A stretch of DNA of 14,824 nucleotides from UBA1038 sp964481445 (GTDB lineage: Bacteria > Bacillota > Clostridia > Christensenellales > Aristaeellaceae), in assembly GCA_964481445.1 (NCBI GenBank), contig CAYZTQ010000047.1, positions 1 through 14,824 on the forward strand, in the 5' to 3' direction. Both the position numbers and the translations under genes were made by a program. This document shows, one piece after another, positions 14,036 to 14,824 of the stretch. A model generated the notes under the pieces. That model worked only from the letters and a program-made list of their open reading frames with translations, did no database searches and had not been told where the DNA came from. Each line of letters begins with the position of its first letter. Within the stretch, counting starts at the first letter, position 1.

Positions 14036-14095
14036 ATGTCAAAAATACTTGACATCAGCCTTCCTGTCGCCTATGATGTAAAAGAAACTTGACAT
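14036..14095 (+). promoter_or_regulatory. Three TTGACAT boxes, likely operator array
   Basis: ATGTCAA (14036-14042) and TTGACAT (14049-14055) form an inverted repeat with a 6-base spacer. A third box, TTGACAT (14089-14095), lies 40 bp (about four helical turns) further on. The minus-strand extension of the first box, TTGACATAA, is identical to the third. They overlap the -35 box and the region just after the expected transcription start, as expected for a repressor. The XRE regulator encoded at 14587 is the obvious candidate. Confidence 0.55.
14049..14077 (+). promoter_or_regulatory. Strong promoter of the membrane protein-XRE operon
   Basis: A consensus -35 TTGACA (14049-14054) and TATGAT (14072-14077, five of six) are separated by the optimal 17 bp. 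Transcription would start near 14084, about 50 bases before the start codon. Confidence 0.8.
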
Positions 14096-14131
14096 AAGGT
14101 CGAGAAAATCAGACAGAAAGGAACTTCCTCT

Positions 14132-14578
14132 ATGAACAGCCGCAGCAAAATCGCCCTGGTCAGCATACTGATCAACGGTCTCTGGTTCATCCTTCTTTTC
14201 TTCGCCCGCCTGCCGCAGACGGGACTGGCGCAGGCGGAGCTTTCCGCCTACAGCCGGCAGTGGGGCGTCTTCTTCGTGCTGCTGGTCGGCGGCCAGGCGG
14301 CGCTCGACATGCTGGTTGTCATTGTCTTCACGCTGATGGAGAAGAAAAAGGGAGGCAAGGGCTTTGACGAGGTGACCGACGAGCGTGACCGTCACATCGA
14401 GAAGAGGGCCGTCTATCGCCTGGGCATCACCCTGTCCCTGGGCCTTCTCACCGGCCTGCTGCTTCTGGCGGCAGGGCAGGGACTGCAGCTTTTCTTCACC
14501 GCGCTTGCCTTTACCTCTCTTCTGTCGGGGATGGTCTTCTGGGGCAGCTTCATCCTTGGCTATGAGCGGGGGCTGTGA
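14132..14578 (+). CDS. Four-helix membrane protein of unknown function
   Basis: A 148-residue protein with four hydrophobic helices at about 7-26, 45-69, 96-115 and 118-144. A charged cytoplasmic loop between helices 2 and 3 contains the motif DERDRHIEKRA (83-93). That DERD-type loop, and linkage to a small XRE regulator, recall small DUF2178-like membrane proteins of Bacillota, but I cannot assign a family with certainty and the function is unknown. The ATG is preceded by AAAGGA at 14117-14122. The stop is eight bases before the start of the regulator, so the two form an operon. Helix 2 contains a polar GGQAALD stretch, unusual for a simple anchor. Confidence 0.75.
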   Translation: MNSRSKIALVSILINGLWFILLFFARLPQTGLAQAELSAYSRQWGVFFVLLVGGQAALDMLVVIVFTLMEKKKGGKGFDEVTDERDRHIEKRAVYRLGITLSLGLLTGLLLLAAGQGLQLFFTALAFTSLLSGMVFWGSFILGYERGL

Positions 14579-14586
14579 GGTGCGCC

Positions 14587-14820
14587 ATGGCGAAGAAAAC
14601 GAAGATTGAAAACAACATCAGAACCCTGCGCTTTATGGCGCAGGAGATGACGCAGCAGCAGCTGGCCGACCGAGTGGGCGTGACGCGGCAGACCATCCTG
14701 GCCATCGAGAACGGGCACTATTCGCCCACGCTCGAGCTGGCCTTTGACATCGCGAAGGTGTTCGGCAAAGCCCTGGGCGAGGTGTTCTACCGCCCCGAGG
14801 ACGGCCAATGCGCACAATAA
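14587..14820 (+). CDS. Small XRE/Cro-type transcriptional regulator
   Basis: A 77-residue protein that is almost entirely one helix-turn-helix domain. The motif runs through MTQQQLADRVGVTRQTILAIENGHYSPTLEL (residues 21-51), with an FDIAKVFGKALGEVFY tail (53-68), the usual arrangement of small YozG-like repressors. It lacks a ligand or dimerisation domain beyond this core. The ATG at 14587 has GAGGTG six bases upstream; an in-frame GTG at 14575 would overlap the previous gene. It probably acts on its own operon through the TTGACAT boxes and may be modulated by the membrane protein, as inferred from such pairings. An AAGGAG just after the stop, at the window edge, suggests a third gene follows. 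Confidence 0.9.
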   Translation: MAKKTKIENNIRTLRFMAQEMTQQQLADRVGVTRQTILAIENGHYSPTLELAFDIAKVFGKALGEVFYRPEDGQCAQ

Positions 14821-14824
14821 GGAG

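Noticed and set aside
1..14824. CRISPR array, tRNA, rRNA, integrase or transposase genes.
   Set aside because: No regularly spaced repeats, no cloverleaf or rRNA-like segments, and no recombinase motifs were found on either strand.

Overview
The window is a 14.8-kb piece of a GC-rich Bacillota genome, most likely a Clostridia-type anaerobe and probably a draft or metagenome assembly. The evidence is strong AGGAGG-type ribosome binding sites, TTGACA/TATAAT-type promoters, a LytTR/GHKL two-component pair, ROK glucokinase, citrate lyase and NlpC/P60 genes, and two runs of exactly 100 N (8447-8546 and 10331-10430) that look like assembly placeholders. There are no rRNA or tRNA genes, so the species cannot be named. 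TGA is a normal stop codon here.

Layout, left to right. (1) 55-212: a 158-bp imperfect palindrome that looks like a small non-autonomous mobile element, beside the terminator of the next operon. (2) 274-3023, minus strand: an APC amino-acid permease (TTG start) followed by a metal-dependent amidohydrolase, an uptake-and-hydrolysis pair. (3) 3229-5276, plus strand and divergent from (2): a LytTR response regulator and its GHKL sensor kinase, a likely local regulator. (4) 5354-5609: a wHTH remnant that resembles the C-terminal end of COG2865-type proteins. (5) 5624-6973, minus strand: ROK sugar kinase and a GNAT acetyltransferase, translationally coupled. (6) 7200-11910, plus strand: a malic-enzyme-family protein, an AEC carrier and citrate lyase citD-citE-citF. 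This is a citrate/malate fermentation island: import of a di- or tricarboxylate, cleavage of citrate to acetate and oxaloacetate, and decarboxylation of oxaloacetate or malate to pyruvate. The ligase and prosthetic-group genes (citC, citX, citG) are not in view. (7) 12031-13932: a secreted NlpC/P60-like protein made of two tandem copies in perfect 912-bp register. An in-frame TGA falls exactly where the second copy has a TGG tryptophan codon, and the second copy has lost the catalytic cysteine. (8) 14132-14820: a four-helix membrane protein and an XRE regulator behind a near-consensus promoter carrying three TTGACAT boxes, a likely autoregulated pair. The final bases (AAGGAG) look like the ribosome binding site of a further gene outside the window.

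I found no clearly new defence or biosynthetic system. The most unusual items are the TGA-split duplicated NlpC/P60 gene, the 158-bp palindrome, the TTGACAT operator array, and the citrate island with a short CitF and no visible activation genes.
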